Positions 14,329-22,989 of a stretch of DNA of 64,000 nt are shown piece after piece. Origin of the DNA: Sediminitomix flava (lineage in GTDB: Bacteria > Bacteroidota > Bacteroidia > Cytophagales > Flammeovirgaceae); assembly GCF_003149185.1 (NCBI RefSeq), contig NZ_QGDO01000002.1, positions 868,001-932,000 on the forward strand. Reading direction: 5' to 3'. A program made the translations under genes and the position numbers. Within the stretch, counting starts at the first letter, position 1. Each line of letters begins with the position of its first letter. A model generated the notes under the pieces. That model saw only the letters and a list, made by a program, of their open reading frames with translations. It ran no database searches and was not told where the DNA came from.

Positions 14329-15966
14329 TTAGATATTGAAGATAAAATCTTTTAAACTTTCCCCTTTTGCCAAGCCTAATTTCTTACGAAGACGGTAACG
14401 TCCCATTTCTACAGAGCGAACTTCTACATTATTCAATTCTGCAATTTCTTTGGAACTCAAGTGGCTTCTGATTTGGAGGATTAGTTGAATTTCTTTATCC
14501 GTCAAATCGGGAAATTGTTCATGGATTCGGTACAAGAAATCTTGGCTGACTTCGGCTGAAACTTTTGCTTGCGGAATTTTCTCAACTTGCTCAACCATTT
14601 GTGTGAGTGTAAACCACACCTTTCGCATTTCTTCCGATCTCGAATTTGAAATATTTTCTCGAAGAGTCTGCAAAATTTCATTACGCTGAGAAATGGTCAG
14701 TGCCAAATCTTCCAACAGTTTTGACTTGTGTACCAACTCATCAGACAGTTCCGTATTCTTGATATTTGCAGAGTTCAAACTTTCTTTCAAAAGCTGTTGC
14801 TCTAGGGCTTTTTGCTTCATTCTATGTCTTAGCCTTAGTGTGATGCTAGTGGCCAAAAGAATAATCGCACTCACAATAGCTATGCTAAAAAGGATATACA
14901 TCTGCTTGATTTCCTTTTCTTGCGTCAGCAGCTTTTCATCTTGTTCAATCTTATTTTGCTGAAATTTGAGCAGGTGATTAGTTACAGTATGAATATTTCC
15001 ATTCTTGATTTTCTGGTCAAGTGCAATAAACTCTTTCTGTGCGAGAAATGCTTCCTTGAAATTCTCTTGAATTTCTTCAAAGCTCATTTTTTCTTCATAA
15101 AACTCTCGGAGGGCAAAACTATAATTGGTTTGTTTTACATATTGCGCTGCCTTTTGCAAATACACTTTTGCCTGCTTGAAGTCTTTACGTCCTCTTTCTA
15201 CTTTAGCCAAATAAGTGTAGGTTTCCACTAAACTTGAAGCTCCTCCAGTATTTAGCTCTAGCGATTTTAAAAGATATATTTTTGCCTGTGTCCAATCTTC
15301 TAACGTAGAGTAAATAATGCCTTGATTATTATAAATAGCTGATAACAAATAGCTAAAAGATGTCGATTCGGAAGAGAGCTTCTTTTCTGCTTTTTGAAAA
15401 TAATTAAGAGCCATCATATAATCGGCCTCGTCCATTGCGTCCAAACCTAAGGCATTCAAATAGGTGATTTCCTCACGTAAATCTTGTTTCTTGACTGCCA
15501 AGTTTAACGCCTTTTCATGATACGGAATTGCTTGTGATGTATTTCCCATATCATAATACACCCAACCAAGTGTCCCTAACATATCCAAATGAAGCTTACT
15601 GGTATCTTCTTCATTTAATAAACCGATTCCTTTCTGCCCATAAATAAGAGCCGAATAATACTCATGCTTGTAAAGGTATGCTTGAGAAAGATTCCAAAAC
15701 GCAAAAGCTTTTGCTTGTTGCTTTTCATTAGAGTTCATTAAACTCAGTGCTTTTTGTGCCAAAAAAATGGTACTATCAGGCTTTGAAGCTTGGAGTCGTT
15801 CTGCTTCTGTATTTAAGTCATTTATATTTACTGGAGTCCAATCATTAAATGCTATAGCCTGAAAAGGCTGTAAAAAGATGAAAAACAGTAAAAAAATAAA
15901 AGTATTGTATTGTTTATCAGATGTTGGCTGTCGAAATAGAATCATAAGCTCAAGCTTTAATCGCAA
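14329..15966 (-). CDS. Membrane-anchored TPR regulator with C-terminal LuxR-type HTH
   Basis: A protein of 545 residues. It has an N-terminal hydrophobic leader (about 25-45), then tetratricopeptide repeats (about 50-330, e.g. DMLGTLGWVYYDMGNTSQAI and AIYNNQGIIYSTLEDW). One membrane helix (about 350-375, MYILFSIAIVSAIILLA) and a coiled coil follow. The C-terminal HTH contains LTDKEIQLILQIRSHLSSKE and VRSVEMGRYRLRKKLG. The layout implies a periplasmic sensor joined to a cytoplasmic DNA-binding domain, a common PUL regulator type in this phylum. It lies just upstream of and on the same strand as PUL1, so control of that locus is likely but inferred. No terminator of note separates it from the GH63 gene. 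Confidence 0.82.
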   Translation of the reverse strand: MRLKLELMILFRQPTSDKQYNTFIFLLFFIFLQPFQAIAFNDWTPVNINDLNTEAERLQASKPDSTIFLAQKALSLMNSNEKQQAKAFAFWNLSQAYLYKHEYYSALIYGQKGIGLLNEEDTSKLHLDMLGTLGWVYYDMGNTSQAIPYHEKALNLAVKKQDLREEITYLNALGLDAMDEADYMMALNYFQKAEKKLSSESTSFSYLLSAIYNNQGIIYSTLEDWTQAKIYLLKSLELNTGGASSLVETYTYLAKVERGRKDFKQAKVYLQKAAQYVKQTNYSFALREFYEEKMSFEEIQENFKEAFLAQKEFIALDQKIKNGNIHTVTNHLLKFQQNKIEQDEKLLTQEKEIKQMYILFSIAIVSAIILLATSITLRLRHRMKQKALEQQLLKESLNSANIKNTELSDELVHKSKLLEDLALTISQRNEILQTLRENISNSRSEEMRKVWFTLTQMVEQVEKIPQAKVSAEVSQDFLYRIHEQFPDLTDKEIQLILQIRSHLSSKEIAELNNVEVRSVEMGRYRLRKKLGLAKGESLKDFIFNI

Positions 15967-16134
15967 AAAATATGTTACAAAAAAAAGAGGTGATTGACGT
16001 ATTTCCTAACATCTCTGAGTTTTAGAACATTAATAAGCGTAAATATGTCATTTATAAAAAAGTAGTTATTAAAAAATGCTTGATTATTTTCTTCATTAAA
16101 TGCGTCTTTCCCCAACTTCTTCGTCTATTTATGT

Positions 16135-16644
16135 ATGAGCACGACTAGTATTTGGAATAACTTCAGAACAGAACTATTTGCCTTTATTATTACGAAGGTG
16201 AATGATAAAGAAATCGCTAATGATATTCTTCAGGATGTTTTTGTCAAAATTCACCTAAAAGCAGGAAGCCTAAAACAAGAAGAAAAACTCACTAGTTGGG
16301 TCTATCAGCTTACTCGAAATACCATTATTGATTACTACAGAAAGAAGAACATTCTGACATACACAGAAGAATTCCAAGATATTTGGGATGATGATTCTGA
16401 ATCTGAAGATGAAAATAAAATCTGTGTCAATTGCATTAATCCATTTATCCAACAACTTCCTCCTAACGATAGAGATGCTTTAGAACAGACCGTCTATGGC
16501 AACATATCTCAGAAAGATTATGCTGAAAAAACGGGACTTTCTTATACCGCTACTAAATCTCGAATACAAAGAGCTAGGGGAAAACTAAAGGATATGTTCT
16601 TGAATTGTTGTTTAGCCGAAGAAGGAAAAAAATGTAATTGTTAG
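16135..16644 (+). CDS. sigZ: RNA polymerase sigma factor, SigZ type
   Basis: A protein of 169 residues with the ECF-like sigma-70 layout. Region 2 (about 5-70) holds DILQDVFVKIHLK and SWVYQLTRNTIIDYYRKKN. A short acidic linker follows, then region 4 (about 105-155) with LSYTATKSRIQRARGKLKDMF. The C-terminal NCCLAEEGKKCNC adds four cysteines; a CC pair after region 4 is a feature I associate with SigZ proteins. No anti-sigma gene is adjacent. The next gene, 75 bases downstream on the same strand, encodes an extremely cysteine-rich peptide, suggesting that metal or thiol chemistry may be the signal. The sigma call is firm; the SigZ subgroup is likely. Confidence 0.85.
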   Translation: MSTTSIWNNFRTELFAFIITKVNDKEIANDILQDVFVKIHLKAGSLKQEEKLTSWVYQLTRNTIIDYYRKKNILTYTEEFQDIWDDDSESEDENKICVNCINPFIQQLPPNDRDALEQTVYGNISQKDYAEKTGLSYTATKSRIQRARGKLKDMFLNCCLAEEGKKCNC

Positions 16645-16719
16645 CATAATTCTGCGTCCTTTTCCAATTAGCTCGTCTCTATTAGTGAAAGAGATTAAAA
16701 ACACTAAATACTTCAAGAT

Positions 16720-16905
16720 ATGAACACACAATATAACTGCTGCGAACCTCAAACAAATTGCTGTACAGAACAAAACTCACAAGCTTGTAAATGTGATTGC
16801 AATTGCGATTGCGATTGTGAGTGCAAAGATGGAAAATGTGTTTGTAAAGACGATTGTGACTGCAATTGTGATTGTACAAATGAAAGTACGAAAAACTGTT
16901 GCTAA
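16720..16905 (+). CDS. Cysteine-rich metallothionein-like small protein
   Basis: A protein of 61 residues, 19 of them cysteine, arranged as NCC, NCC, a central run of alternating C-x-C motifs with Asp/Asn between (KCDCNCDCDCEC, then DCDCNCDC), and a final NCC. There is no signal peptide or membrane helix. The composition suits cytoplasmic binding of a thiophilic metal such as zinc, copper or cadmium, but no known metallothionein family was recognised. It is downstream of sigZ and is followed 25 bases later by a strong terminator, which supports it being a real gene. The antisense frame over the same DNA is explained by the repeated TGT/TGC codons. Function is inferred from composition only. 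Confidence 0.75.
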   Translation: MNTQYNCCEPQTNCCTEQNSQACKCDCNCDCDCECKDGKCVCKDDCDCNCDCTNESTKNCC

Positions 16906-16930
16906 TCAGTTTTGATTCTTTTCAATGAAA

Positions 16931-16980
16931 AACTAAAGTAATCTATTATAGTCATAGATTACTTTAGTTACTCCTTTTTT
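16931..16980. terminator. Strong bidirectional terminator between sigZ operon and PP2C gene
   Basis: AACTAAAGTAATCTAT (16931-16946) pairs perfectly over 16 bp with 16954-16969 around a 7-nt loop. CTCCTTTTTTT follows on the plus strand. It serves the convergent genes on both sides. Confidence 0.9.
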
Positions 16981-16987
16981 TATAGAC

Positions 16988-17725
16988 TTAAATCTTCATT
17001 ATTCTTATGATAGCAAGATCGTCTGTTGGTACGTGTTCGTACTCTTCGGCAAGCTGTCTCAATCTTTTCTCCAAGAAAGTCTTATTTTCACTTCCCTCCT
17101 TATTTATCAAAAGAAAGTTCAAGATTTCAGATTCAGACAATTGCTTCCCTTTGTTTTTGAGGTTCTGAAAAGTAAAAATACCATCCGTACAAATAGAAAG
17201 GTTCTCAAATGATTTGACAGACAATCTTTGTAATTGATTAGTATACCAAGTATCGAAATCTTCTGTTAAATGATAGCCTAGATAATCTGGTATATTATCC
17301 TGTTCATATTCAACAAACTTTCCATCAATACAAACAAGTCCATCGCCTACCGTCAAAAATTCTGCTTCAGCTTCTTCAGTATTTACAACACCTAGAATCA
17401 CAGTCGAAAGTAACTCATTTATTTCAAGTCCTAATTGATTTTTAATTAAGGCCGTTTCTTTAAAAAGTTCTCTAAAAACCGTTCTAAGTATTATTGCTAA
17501 CTCTTTAGTATCCTTAGACACAAATTCCTCATAAAAAATATTCTTAGCTACCTTTCTTAGAATCTTACCATAAAGCATGGATGCAAAAACCGATTCAGTA
17601 CCCATTGTACAACCATCTAAAACAGCTATTAACTTTTTATTACTAGCTATTTGCTCTACTACTAAAAAATCTTCACATTGATTTGTATGAAAGACGCCTA
17701 TACTTAATGATTCATATACCTTCAT
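16988..17725 (-). CDS. PP2C-like serine/threonine phosphatase
   Basis: A protein of about 245 residues from the Met at 17725; an upstream Met at 17755 would add ten hydrophobic residues and is less likely. PP2C landmarks appear in order: QCEDFL (metal-binding Asp), AVLDGCTMG in place of the usual DGxG, LLSTVILGVV, TVGDGLVCIDG, SICTDGIF and the C-terminal TDDLAIIRI. It should dephosphorylate Ser/Thr proteins in the cytoplasm using Mn/Mg ions. The Gly-to-Cys-Thr change in the second motif is unusual but keeps the acidic residue. It is transcribed toward the sigZ pair and follows uvrA on the same strand, with a terminator between. No partner kinase is visible. Confidence 0.75.
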   Translation of the reverse strand: MKVYESLSIGVFHTNQCEDFLVVEQIASNKKLIAVLDGCTMGTESVFASMLYGKILRKVAKNIFYEEFVSKDTKELAIILRTVFRELFKETALIKNQLGLEINELLSTVILGVVNTEEAEAEFLTVGDGLVCIDGKFVEYEQDNIPDYLGYHLTEDFDTWYTNQLQRLSVKSFENLSICTDGIFTFQNLKNKGKQLSESEILNFLLINKEGSENKTFLEKRLRQLAEEYEHVPTDDLAIIRIMKI

Positions 17726-17770
17726 TAGGTTTAATGATAAATCAAAAAAATACAAGAAGCAATTATTCTA

Positions 17771-17819
17771 AAAAAGAAAATCAACTTGTTTACAGCCCAA
17801 AGTTATAAACAAGTTGATT
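17771..17819 (-). terminator. Rho-independent terminator of uvrA
   Basis: Minus strand: AATCAACTTGTTTA (17819-17806) pairs perfectly over 14 bp with TAAACAAGTTGATT (17792-17779), followed by TTCTTTTTT. Confidence 0.88.
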
Positions 17820-17843
17820 CTATTATCAGCATAGATTGCTAAA

Positions 17844-20684
17844 TTACTCACTCAACTTCTCTTTCAAATAAGCAGCCGTATATCCTTTTCCACTTTCAGC
17901 TAATTCTTCTGGAGTGCCTTCGAATACAATATAACCGCCATTGTCTCCGCCTTCTGGACCTAGATCAATCACCCAATCAGCAGATTTGATCACTTCGGTA
18001 TTATGTTCAATGATAATTACAGAATGTCCATTTTCTACCAAAGCATTGATTGATTTCATTAGCTTATTGATATCATGGAAATGAAGTCCTGTTGTTGGTT
18101 CATCAAAAACGAAGAGAACTCGATCTGTCTTTTTCAGAGTCCCTTTTACAAGGTATGAAGCCAATTTAACACGTTGTGCTTCTCCACCACTTAATGTGTT
18201 TGATGATTGCCCTAATCTTACATAACCTAAACCTACTTCTTGCAATGCTCTGAGGCGATCCGTGATTTTCTTACGGTCGGCAAAGAAATCCATCGCTTCA
18301 TCAATACTCATCTCCAAGACTTCAGAAATATCTTTGTCTTTGTATTTAATGTCTAAGATTTCCTTTTTGAAACGTGTTCCTTCACAGCTTTCGCATGGCA
18401 AATAAATATCAGCCATAAACTGCATTTCAATTTTGGTTACGCCTTCTCCTTGACAAGCCTCGCAACGTCCACCATCTACATTGAATGAGAAAAACGCAGG
18501 TTTGTAACCACGTTGTTTTGCCAAAGGCTGTGAGCTGAAAAGTTCACGAATAGCATCGTAAGCCTTCACGTAGGTAACAGGATTGGAACGTGATGATTTA
18601 CCAATCGGGTTCTGATCAACAAACTGAATCTGAGTGATTGATTTCCATGCGCCTTCAATCCCTTCAAGTTTACCTACTTCATCATTGTAATCACCCAACT
18701 TACGTTGTAAAGCTGGTTGTAAACATTTTCTGATCAGCGTAGATTTACCCGAACCCGAAACTCCTGTTACACAAGTCACTGTATTCAACGGGAATTTCAC
18801 CTGTACATTTTTAAGGTTATTTTCTTTCGCCCCAATAATTTCAATATACTCAACCCACTTTCTTCGGAAAGTAGGTACATCTATCTTTTCAACTCCTGTG
18901 AGATACTTTGCGGTGTGAGATACTTCTGGATTACTTTTCAACTCATCCATATCTCCTTGGAAAATCAATGATCCGCCATGAACACCTGCATCTGGACCAA
19001 TATCAATGATCTGATCTGCTGCCTTCATCACATCTTCTTCATGTTCTACTACAATGACTGTATTTCCAAGATCACGAAGTTCTTTGAGTACTTTGATTAA
19101 GTTAGCTGTATCTCTTGGGTGAAGACCGATACTTGGTTCATCCAAAATATACATTGAACCTACCAAAGCACTACCCAATGAAGTAGCTAGTTTGATACGT
19201 TGATATTCTCCACCCGAAAGTGTAGAAGTTAAACGATTTAGCGTGAGATAGCCAAGTCCTACTTTATCCATATAGCCCAAACGATTCTGTACTTCAATCA
19301 GAATACGCTGTGCTACTTTTTGTTCATGTTTCGTTAGTTCAAGACCGTTGAAGAACGGAATCAAATCACTGATTGGCATCAAAACGATATCTTGCAGATT
19401 TTTTCCACCAATCTTTACATAGCCTGCATCTTTTCTCAAACGTGTTCCTCTACAGTCTGGACATTCGGTACGACCTCTGTATTTTGAAAGCAGAACTCTG
19501 AATTGAATTTTATGTGTTTTGCTCTCCAAATGATTGAAGAAAGCATTAATCCCTTTGAAATGCTCATTTCCTTCCCAAAGCAAAAGCTTTTCTTCATCTG
19601 TCAGTTCTTCGTAAGAACGGTGAACAGGGAAGTCAAATTTGTAAGCAGAACGTAAAAGTGGTGTCAACCAACGATTACGCATACTTTCGGTACTCCAAGG
19701 CGCAATTGCTCCCTCAAAAACAGAAAGCGTTTTGTTTGGAATGACCAAATCTTGATCGATTCCTAAAATTTTACCAAAACCTTCACAGCGTTTACAAGCA
19801 CCAAAAGGGTTATTGAAACTGAAGAAATTTACCGTTGGCTCCTCGAAAGTAATTCCATCTTTCTCGAACCTTTCGGTAAAGTCTTTTCTGATTTTATTTC
19901 TGTCTTTGTCAATAACCTCAATCACACAGTCTCCTTGCCCTTCAAACAAAGCGATTTGGATAGAATCTGCCATTCGGAACTGACGGTCTTCATCTCCTTT
20001 TTGTACAGAATCTCTATCAATAAGAATTTCCACTTTATTTTCTTCAAGCGAAAGATCAAGTTTATTGATTTCGTCTTTTCGCTCAATCAAGTCTTCAATG
20101 AAAGCTGTTTCCCCTTGGAAAACCACACGGCTAAAACCTTTCTGTAACAGAATCTGAAGCTCTGTTTCCAGTTTACGACCTTCTTGAACCAACAAAGGAC
20201 AAAGAATCATAAAGCGAGTTCCTTCCTCATAAGTGAAAAGGAAATCGACAACTTCTGTCACCGATGACTTTGTCACTACTTCTCCCGAAACAGGCGAATA
20301 GGTTTTTCCGACACGAGCAAATAATAACTTGAGATAATCATAAATCTCTGTAGTAGTACCAACGGTAGATCGAGGGTTTTTAGTTGTTACCTTTTGCTCT
20401 ACAGCAATAGCAGGGCAAACCCCTTTGATGTATTCCACCTCAGGTTTTTCCATTCGTCCTAAAAACTGACGTGCATATGAGCTCAAACTCTCGACATACA
20501 TACGTTGACCTTCTGCAAACAAAGTATCGAAGGCCAAAGAAGATTTTCCTGAACCCGACACCCCTGTAACCACAATCAGTTGGTTTCGTGGAATAGCCAC
20601 ATTCAGACTCTTAAGGTTGTTAACTTTTGCTCCTTTAACGATGATATAATCTTTAGGATCAAGTTTATCTATTGCTACCGTCAT
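17844..20684 (-). CDS. uvrA: Excinuclease ABC subunit A
   Basis: A protein of 946 residues, normal for UvrA. There are two ABC ATPase units: Walker [16 protein letters not shown] near residue 40 and [14 protein letters not shown] near 640. Each has its ABC signature ([12 protein letters not shown] and [12 protein letters not shown]) and Walker B ([13 protein letters not shown] and [13 protein letters not shown]). Zinc-binding cysteine sets are visible ([16 protein letters not shown] and [16 protein letters not shown]). It scans DNA for bulky lesions with UvrB in nucleotide excision repair. The gene stands alone, with its own terminator downstream and a 355-base spacer upstream. No SOS-type operator was recognised. 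Confidence 0.98.
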   Translation of the reverse strand: MTVAIDKLDPKDYIIVKGAKVNNLKSLNVAIPRNQLIVVTGVSGSGKSSLAFDTLFAEGQRMYVESLSSYARQFLGRMEKPEVEYIKGVCPAIAVEQKVTTKNPRSTVGTTTEIYDYLKLLFARVGKTYSPVSGEVVTKSSVTEVVDFLFTYEEGTRFMILCPLLVQEGRKLETELQILLQKGFSRVVFQGETAFIEDLIERKDEINKLDLSLEENKVEILIDRDSVQKGDEDRQFRMADSIQIALFEGQGDCVIEVIDKDRNKIRKDFTERFEKDGITFEEPTVNFFSFNNPFGACKRCEGFGKILGIDQDLVIPNKTLSVFEGAIAPWSTESMRNRWLTPLLRSAYKFDFPVHRSYEELTDEEKLLLWEGNEHFKGINAFFNHLESKTHKIQFRVLLSKYRGRTECPDCRGTRLRKDAGYVKIGGKNLQDIVLMPISDLIPFFNGLELTKHEQKVAQRILIEVQNRLGYMDKVGLGYLTLNRLTSTLSGGEYQRIKLATSLGSALVGSMYILDEPSIGLHPRDTANLIKVLKELRDLGNTVIVVEHEEDVMKAADQIIDIGPDAGVHGGSLIFQGDMDELKSNPEVSHTAKYLTGVEKIDVPTFRRKWVEYIEIIGAKENNLKNVQVKFPLNTVTCVTGVSGSGKSTLIRKCLQPALQRKLGDYNDEVGKLEGIEGAWKSITQIQFVDQNPIGKSSRSNPVTYVKAYDAIRELFSSQPLAKQRGYKPAFFSFNVDGGRCEACQGEGVTKIEMQFMADIYLPCESCEGTRFKKEILDIKYKDKDISEVLEMSIDEAMDFFADRKKITDRLRALQEVGLGYVRLGQSSNTLSGGEAQRVKLASYLVKGTLKKTDRVLFVFDEPTTGLHFHDINKLMKSINALVENGHSVIIIEHNTEVIKSADWVIDLGPEGGDNGGYIVFEGTPEELAESGKGYTAAYLKEKLSE

Positions 20685-21039
20685 CTATCGCTTGTTTTCT
20701 GTGTAATTCAAAAGGAAATCCGCCTATTTTCCTAAAAAATGATAACTATACAAAGGTAGCCAATTCAAACTTTGTTTATAGTTTACACCTCAGAAATGTT
20801 TGGAATATACCTTTGGTTTCCATAACAAAATTTAGAGGCTTGAGTGTATATTAATTGGAGTAGATTGGAGTATTATCAAAAAAAATCATGAGAATATTCC
20901 ATAAAATTCCTTAGATTAGAATTTAGATTATTCTGAGATTGAATAAAATATACCAAAGTCGCCTAATTCAAATCTTTAAATAATCGAAGAATTACACGAT
21001 AAAATTTATACTACAAAGTCAGTTTACTACCACTAAATC
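20685..21039. other. Divergent promoter region uvrA / plsC, no gene seen
   Basis: A 355-base AT-rich spacer between divergently transcribed genes. A near-direct repeat of TTAGATTA occurs around 20911-20932, with no clear partner. No coding frame, RNA gene or clear -33/-7 pair could be recognised. Confidence 0.4.
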
Positions 21040-21816
21040 ATGATTGCAATACTCAAAAAGATCTACCTTTTTTGGGGCTTGTTCGGATTCCTAATTACCA
21101 TGTTAGTGCTATTTCCTATCTATGCACTACTCTTCCAATTTCCGAATTGGAAACACCACTATTCATGCATCCGATTCCTCAATAAATACTGGTCTTACAG
21201 TTTGTACTTTTTTACCTTCAATCTTCCGAAAATAGAATTTAGAGAAGGTTCAAGAGATCATAATACAAAAGTGTATGTGGCCAACCATACATCTTTTATG
21301 GACATTCCGCTGATGGGGGCAACCTCCGATCAGCTTCTAATTTTTATGGGAAAACACAGCCTAGCTAAAATTCCGTTGTTTGGCTGGATTTTCAGTAAAA
21401 CCCATATTGTATTAGACCGTAACTCAAGAGACAGTGCCAAACAGGCTTACGTTGCTTCAAAAGAAATGATTGACAAAGGCTTGAGTGTTGCGATTTATCC
21501 CGAAGGGACACAAAATCGTAAACCTCCGAAAGTAAGAAACTTTAAAGATGGAGCCTTTAAAATTGCTATCGAGAAACAAATACCTATTCAACCCGTTTCA
21601 ATTATCGATAATTGGGTAATTTGGCCTCGATTAGCTCCAGAATTGAATTGGTCACCGTGTAGAATAGTCTATCATGAGCCTATACCGACGAAAGGCTTGA
21701 GCAGTGATGATATCGAAAACTTGAAAGAACAGGTTATTCAGACAATCAATACTGAGTTAGAAAAATACTATCCACACTATTTCGAAACTAATAACGAACT
21801 GACACTTCCAGCCTAA
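21040..21816 (+). CDS. plsC: 1-acyl-sn-glycerol-3-phosphate acyltransferase
   Basis: A protein of 258 residues with one or two N-terminal membrane helices (about 8-35), then the PlsC acyltransferase fold. The catalytic HX4D motif is NHTSFMD (about residues 86-92). The substrate-binding block is YPEGTQNR (about 155), preceded by the conserved HIVLDRNSRDSAKQA stretch. It transfers an acyl chain to lysophosphatidic acid to give phosphatidic acid at the inner membrane. A GPP34-family gene follows 31 bases downstream and gatC after that, all on the plus strand. The family is certain; lysophosphatidic acid as acceptor is the standard assumption, and some homologues acylate other lipids. Confidence 0.9.
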   Translation: MIAILKKIYLFWGLFGFLITMLVLFPIYALLFQFPNWKHHYSCIRFLNKYWSYSLYFFTFNLPKIEFREGSRDHNTKVYVANHTSFMDIPLMGATSDQLLIFMGKHSLAKIPLFGWIFSKTHIVLDRNSRDSAKQAYVASKEMIDKGLSVAIYPEGTQNRKPPKVRNFKDGAFKIAIEKQIPIQPVSIIDNWVIWPRLAPELNWSPCRIVYHEPIPTKGLSSDDIENLKEQVIQTINTELEKYYPHYFETNNELTLPA

Positions 21817-21847
21817 TTTAAACTGAAGTGTTTCTAAATACTTTTTT

Positions 21848-22546
21848 ATGAATTTATCATTAGCAGAATCTTTACTTATTTCAGCTTTACACGATGAAGA
21901 AGGGATGGTAATGGAGCAAGCTGTTTCACATATTAAGAAAGGACTTATCGGTGCTTTATTAATTGACCTTAGAATGGGTGGCTTCATAGATGTAGAAAAT
22001 GATACTTTAATTGCACTAGAAAGTGCACCTCAAGAAAGTAAACCTTATACTCACTTTGTTTGGAATAATATCCGTGAACACAAAGGTGAAAAAAGCATAA
22101 CTGATTGGGTTGAGCACCTAAATACGATCTTAACAGACCATAAAAGTGATTTGTTGAATAGATTAGTTGATCGAAAATTATTAGAAAAGGAAACAAATAC
22201 TGTTCTATGGATTTTCACTCAACACTTTTATAATAAATTGGAAGATGATTTGGCTTTCAGACCAGAAAGACGAATTCAGCAAATGCTAGAAGGTATTGAG
22301 CCATCTAATTTATACGATTTGATATTGTATCAGTTGATGGAATGTAGTGGCGTGAATAAAGATTTGTTCTCTGAACCACAAGCTGCATTTATAGCCGATC
22401 AGCATTTTGAAGAGCTTATGACGACTTTCCTTCAAATCTGTGATTCTTCTGATCGAGAGATTTTGACTTTTGCAGAAATGATTTGTCAGAGCATCAGCTC
22501 TCCTGGTGAAGCTTATGTCAGCCAATGGGTAGCTGTTGAAGCTTAA
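21848..22546 (+). CDS. GPP34 (GOLPH3)-family phosphoprotein homologue
   Basis: A protein of 232 residues beginning LSLAESLLISALHDEEG, the typical start of the GOLPH3/Vps74 fold, followed by the helical blocks KKGLIGALLIDLRMGGFID and LVDRKLLEKE. Eukaryotic relatives bind phosphatidylinositol 4-phosphate at the Golgi. Bacterial versions are uncharacterised, though a membrane-lipid role is plausible. It sits directly downstream of plsC (31 bases), consistent with a role at the membrane. No signal peptide or membrane helix is seen, so the product should be cytoplasmic or peripheral. The family call is good; the function is open. Confidence 0.8.
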   Translation: MNLSLAESLLISALHDEEGMVMEQAVSHIKKGLIGALLIDLRMGGFIDVENDTLIALESAPQESKPYTHFVWNNIREHKGEKSITDWVEHLNTILTDHKSDLLNRLVDRKLLEKETNTVLWIFTQHFYNKLEDDLAFRPERRIQQMLEGIEPSNLYDLILYQLMECSGVNKDLFSEPQAAFIADQHFEELMTTFLQICDSSDREILTFAEMICQSISSPGEAYVSQWVAVEA

Positions 22547-22632
22547 TTCAATTTCAACAATAAAAGTATCTTTATTTTAATATTTTTACCTTACATTAGC
22601 TTTTAAGTTGAAAATATCGAATTAAAACTCGC

Positions 22633-22920
22633 ATGAAGATAGATAAAAGTACAATTCATAAGATTGCACACCTTTCTAGACTTAACTTTGATGGCAAAGA
22701 TGAAGATAAGATGGTGGATAGTCTGAATGAAATTATTGATTGGGTGACTAAGTTAGAAGAAGTCGATACTGAAGGTGTAAAACCTCTGACACATATGACT
22801 GAAGAGGTGAATGTACTTCGTGAAGATAAAGTGAGTAATACTTTGGCTCGTGAGCGAGGTCTAAAAAATGCACCTAAGAAGGATGAGGAATCATTTAGAG
22901 TTCCTAAAGTAATTGAATAG
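22633..22920 (+). CDS. gatC: Asp-tRNA(Asn)/Glu-tRNA(Gln) amidotransferase subunit C
   Basis: A protein of 95 residues, the standard GatC size, with the family opening DKSTIHKIAHLSRLNFD. The WVTKLEEVDTEGVKPLTHM region and the C-terminal DEESFRVPKVIE are typical. It stabilises the GatA/GatB complex that amidates mischarged Glu-tRNA(Gln) or Asp-tRNA(Asn). gatA and gatB are not adjacent, which is common in Bacteroidota. A strong terminator follows 24 bases after the stop. Confidence 0.95.
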   Translation: MKIDKSTIHKIAHLSRLNFDGKDEDKMVDSLNEIIDWVTKLEEVDTEGVKPLTHMTEEVNVLREDKVSNTLARERGLKNAPKKDEESFRVPKVIE

Positions 22921-22944
22921 ACATTTCATTAATCGAATAAAAAG

Positions 22945-22986
22945 AAAATGGCTTAAATGATTCAATCTCATTTAAGCCATTTTTTG
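22945..22986. terminator. Strong bidirectional terminator after gatC
   Basis: AAAATGGCTTAAATGA (22945-22960) pairs perfectly over 16 bp with 22968-22983 around a 7-nt loop, with T-runs on both strands. It lies between the convergent gatC and SGNH-hydrolase genes. Confidence 0.92.
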
Positions 22987-22989
22987 TAT

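Noticed and set aside
16801-16875. Repeat of CRISPR type within the Cys-rich gene
   Set aside because: The periodic GATTGT/AATTGC text is codon repetition of Cys-Asp/Asn, with no spacers.
16682-16879. 65-residue antisense frame rich in His and Asn
   Set aside because: Produced by the complement of repeated Cys/Asp codons in the metallothionein-like gene; the plus-strand frame has a terminator and a neighbouring sigma gene.
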